A stretch of DNA of 64,000 nt from Strigops habroptila. Its lineage: Eukaryota > Chordata > Aves > Psittaciformes > Psittacidae. Positions 61,649-64,000 of this stretch are shown in pieces. Within the stretch, counting starts at the first letter, position 1. Every line of letters starts with the position of its first letter. The notes under the pieces were generated by a model. The model was given only the letters and a program-made list of their open reading frames with translations. It searched no databases and had not been told where the DNA came from. The stretch is taken from assembly GCF_004027225.2 (NCBI RefSeq), contig NC_044282.2, positions 76,270,287 to 76,334,286 of the forward strand, in the 5' to 3' direction. The position numbers and the translations under genes were made by a program.

Positions 61649-63136
61649 AAACATTAACGCTGTTTGATGGCAGTCCACAGCCATATAGGAAGAATGGTCA
61701 TATTTTCAGATTGTAGTAAGAAACTGTCCCATTTATGAGGAATATTTCTAGATTATCACTTCCCATGTGCTGAAGCAATCATGATGTCAGTGGGACTGTA
61801 AGCAAGTGCCAATGTCATTTTCTGCAGTCTTTTGATACCTCCTTGTGTGAGTAATGGTATGTAGAAAATAGATGCTGGAATAGTTATTTTGTGTGAGCCT
61901 GCTGCTCATGGTGTCAAGGTTGCAGTTACCCAGAATGATTAGGAATGCAGTATTCCTGAGCAATTTCAAGACACCAGACTCTTAAGGCCACAAGAAACAC
62001 TGTCAATTAAGAAACTAAGGTTGTTCTAAATTTTCCTAAGCACAGCCTGGCAGGGGGATGGCCTGAAGAACAGTGGGAATAAAATATGTCTTGAAGCTAC
62101 GTTTTCAGGCCTCTCACAATCCCTGGGAAGCTGCACTGTTGGACCACTGTTCTGAACCTCAGCGTCGAACTGGAGACTGCAGGCAGTCCATGTACCCAGC
62201 CAGTGTGTCATGTACCCAGTGTCCGTGTGTGCGCACTTGTGTACAGTGAAATCCCCTTCTCTTCCTTTACCTCCCCCACGTTTATAAAATTGTGGCAGCA
62301 CTTATATTTGCTACTGTTGGATGGGTGAGCAAAGAAAACTCTTGGTACGTCAGATGTTTTCAGTTTAACTTATTTAAATTTGCCAGGTCTGTATGTGTTT
62401 TGGAGACATAGTGCTTAAATTACAGCCTTTTACTCATGCTGACCTGTACTTCAGAATGCCCATCCAGATGCGCAGACTATAGTGTACTTCTGCATATTGC
62501 TCTCATGTTGTTCTTGTTACAGTTGCCCAAGAAATCTTTAGCATATTGGCGTGTGGTTTCTTAGGACACTTAAATCCTCATAAAGAGTATTTTACCATTC
62601 CCAGCAATGTTTACAGGAAAATTCATTGACAAATACCAGTGGGAAATTCAGACTTCTCTTTCTGGCTCTTAAATAGATCCCATTGCTGGAGCTGGAGCTT
62701 CCATCCACCTCTTTTTGTTCTGGGGTTTTTGGGTTTTTTTTTTCGTGTTCATTCTTTTGACTGTTGGTACACCCGGAAAACAGGATTTTCACGATTTTAT
62801 GAAGAGCAAAGGTCTGTAGTTTTATAACTGAATTCTCTTCATACCTTGCAATTGATGAAGGCTCAGAGTTAGCAAGTAGCAAAAAAATTAAGCAAAGACG
62901 GAGTTAGGCTGGGGCAATTCTGGGACTGAATAGCTTGCCAGTGGTTACAGAGGGAGTCTGTGGTATAGCAAGGAACTGAACCTATGTCTCTGACAAATGT
63001 ACTTTTTACTGAACCATCCTCATTGTCATTCAGATGTTCCAATCTTTATTGAATGGCATCAGAGGTTTTACACCACTAACGCTCTTCTGTCCCAAAATCA
63101 AACATCAGGCAAAACTTTATTGCTTACTGAAGAATG
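61649..63136. other. Non-coding stretch
   Basis: No gene was recognised. A near-tandem direct repeat of CATGTACCCAG occurs near 62190 and 62211. A G/T-rich patch lies at 62715-62745. Confidence 0.45.
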
Positions 63137-63168
63137 ATTCTATGATTCTACGATTCTATGATTCTATG
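63137..63168 (+). repeat. Four ATTCTATG octamers (CR1 3'-terminal repeat only)
   Basis: Units at 63137-63144, 63145-63152 (ATTCTACG), 63153-63160 and 63161-63168. This octamer is the 3' terminus of CR1 elements, but no CR1 body precedes it here. It is either an extreme 5'-truncated insertion or the surviving end of a decayed copy. Confidence 0.85.
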
Positions 63169-63638
63169 AATAAGACAATATTGTTAGTGGTCTTGAGAAT
63201 CCATAGCTCACTGTGCGGAATAACCAGAAATTGCAGCCATGTATCAAAATATTTGATTGTGTTCGATCTGGACAGGTCCAGAAATAGCATTCCCAGTTTA
63301 GCTCGTCTCTGGCACTTGGCTATCTCATTGCGCAGGGTGCTCTTTGAGGGTTGCTATGCTCTGCTTATCAAAACAGGAAGGAAAAGGTGTGATGCCAAAG
63401 AGGATGCAGGTCTCCAGAAAGAATGAAAAATGAGATGCTGGGAGGAAGGGGGGTGGTAAGTGCTGAGGCTCATTTGTCCAGTCTGATACTGATCCTCGCT
63501 CTCTTCAGCCTGTGTTCCCATGCCAGATTGGAAGCACTGATCTTACCTTTTCCTCTTTATCAGTTGTAAATCTCAGGGCTTGGAAACAATCTGCAGTGGT
63601 CACCTTGGCTGACTCTTTCAATGCACTCTCAGAAACAT
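63169..63638. other. Non-coding stretch
   Basis: Contains the rest of a 131-codon plus-strand frame (63034-63426) that begins before the octamers and has no recognised motif. Nothing else was seen. Confidence 0.4.
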
Positions 63639-63660
63639 CATAGAATCATAGAATAGTTAG
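63639..63660 (-). repeat. Minimal CR1 3' tail fragment
   Basis: TCATAGAATCATAGAATAGT plus TAG is the reverse complement of the last bases of CR1 (as at 44627-44643). The expected GGGTTGGAAAGGACC continuation is absent, so only about 22 bp of the element remain. Confidence 0.75.
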
Positions 63661-64000
63661 AAAGATGGCAGTTTTGTTAATTCTCTGTACAAGCCTATTT
63701 ACATTTCAACACAAAAAACAGGAATTCAGCTGCCATGCAGTGATGGATGAGTGATTTTTCTAAAGATGTCCTGAAACGGACAACAAATCAAAGCCACCTG
63801 TCTTCCTCTTGGGACTGGGAAACTCTTCATTAGTTGGATGAGCAAGACCTGCAGCTATGCTGGGCTTCTGAGAGAGACACTGGTCTGTCTGGTCCTGAGC
63901 ATGTGCTTTCTCTGATGCACAGCAGTGATGCATGTATAGACAGAGCATATATGACAATTAAAAGTACAAAATGTAAAAGTTGAATATATGTGTTCTGGTG
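63661..64000. other. Non-coding end of window
   Basis: No gene or repeat was recognised. The short minus-strand frame at 63760-63957 shows no motif. Confidence 0.45.

Noticed and set aside
1..64000. CRISPR arrays, operons, phage or plasmid modules, rRNA or tRNA genes
   Set aside because: None found; repeats are retroelement copies or simple sequence, and the overall make-up is that of a vertebrate nuclear genome.

Overview
The window looks like bird nuclear DNA. The evidence is seven recognisable CR1-family LINE copies with the bird-type 3' end (a run of ATTCTATG-like octamers after a conserved tail), one solo retroviral LTR of a kind I recognise from bird genomes, a single vertebrate-style CpG island, and no operons, dense genes or bacterial signals. 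I see no complete protein-coding gene that I can name. Most of the 64 kb reads as intron or intergenic sequence. The many open frames of 60-200 codons are mostly what chance gives, especially in GC-rich or repeat-derived stretches.

Layout. 1-27.1 kb: AT-moderate non-coding sequence with old CR1 fragments on the minus strand (about 592-755, 10523-10662, 19083-19698). It also holds a few exon-like segments: a possible terminal exon on the minus strand (13197-13405) and a possible pair of 3' exons on the plus strand (17233-17290 and 17999-18138) whose reading phases agree. 27.13-28.25 kb: a strong CpG island with GC boxes, no TATA box and good splice donors on both strands. It is the best promoter candidate in the window and may be bidirectional. 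28.25-36.1 kb: non-coding, with low-complexity runs. 36.1-38.3 kb: two CR1 copies in plus orientation. The first keeps about 1.4 kb of reverse transcriptase and C-terminal coding sequence, broken by one stop and one frameshift. 38.3-43.5 kb: non-coding, with a 24-bp perfect palindrome. 43.49-44.03 kb: a GC-rich block that looks like the 5' leader and first codons of a retroelement ORF1 or gag, minus strand. 44.6-45.4 kb: CR1, minus. 45.4-55.5 kb: non-coding, with a C-rich G-quadruplex candidate and two back-to-back perfect hairpins. 55.5-56.2 kb: CR1, plus. 56.2-61.1 kb: non-coding, with one exon-like segment at 58.1 kb. 61069-61643: a solo LTR with a perfect 5-bp target duplication. 61.6-64 kb: non-coding, with two very short CR1 3'-tail remnants.

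No new biological system is evident. The most unusual sequence-level observations are the perfect short-loop inverted repeats (17.6, 39.9 and 52.5 kb), the isolated retroelement 5' end at 43.5-44.0 kb, and the CpG island with opposed donors. All exon calls are low confidence and need RNA evidence or cross-species alignment.
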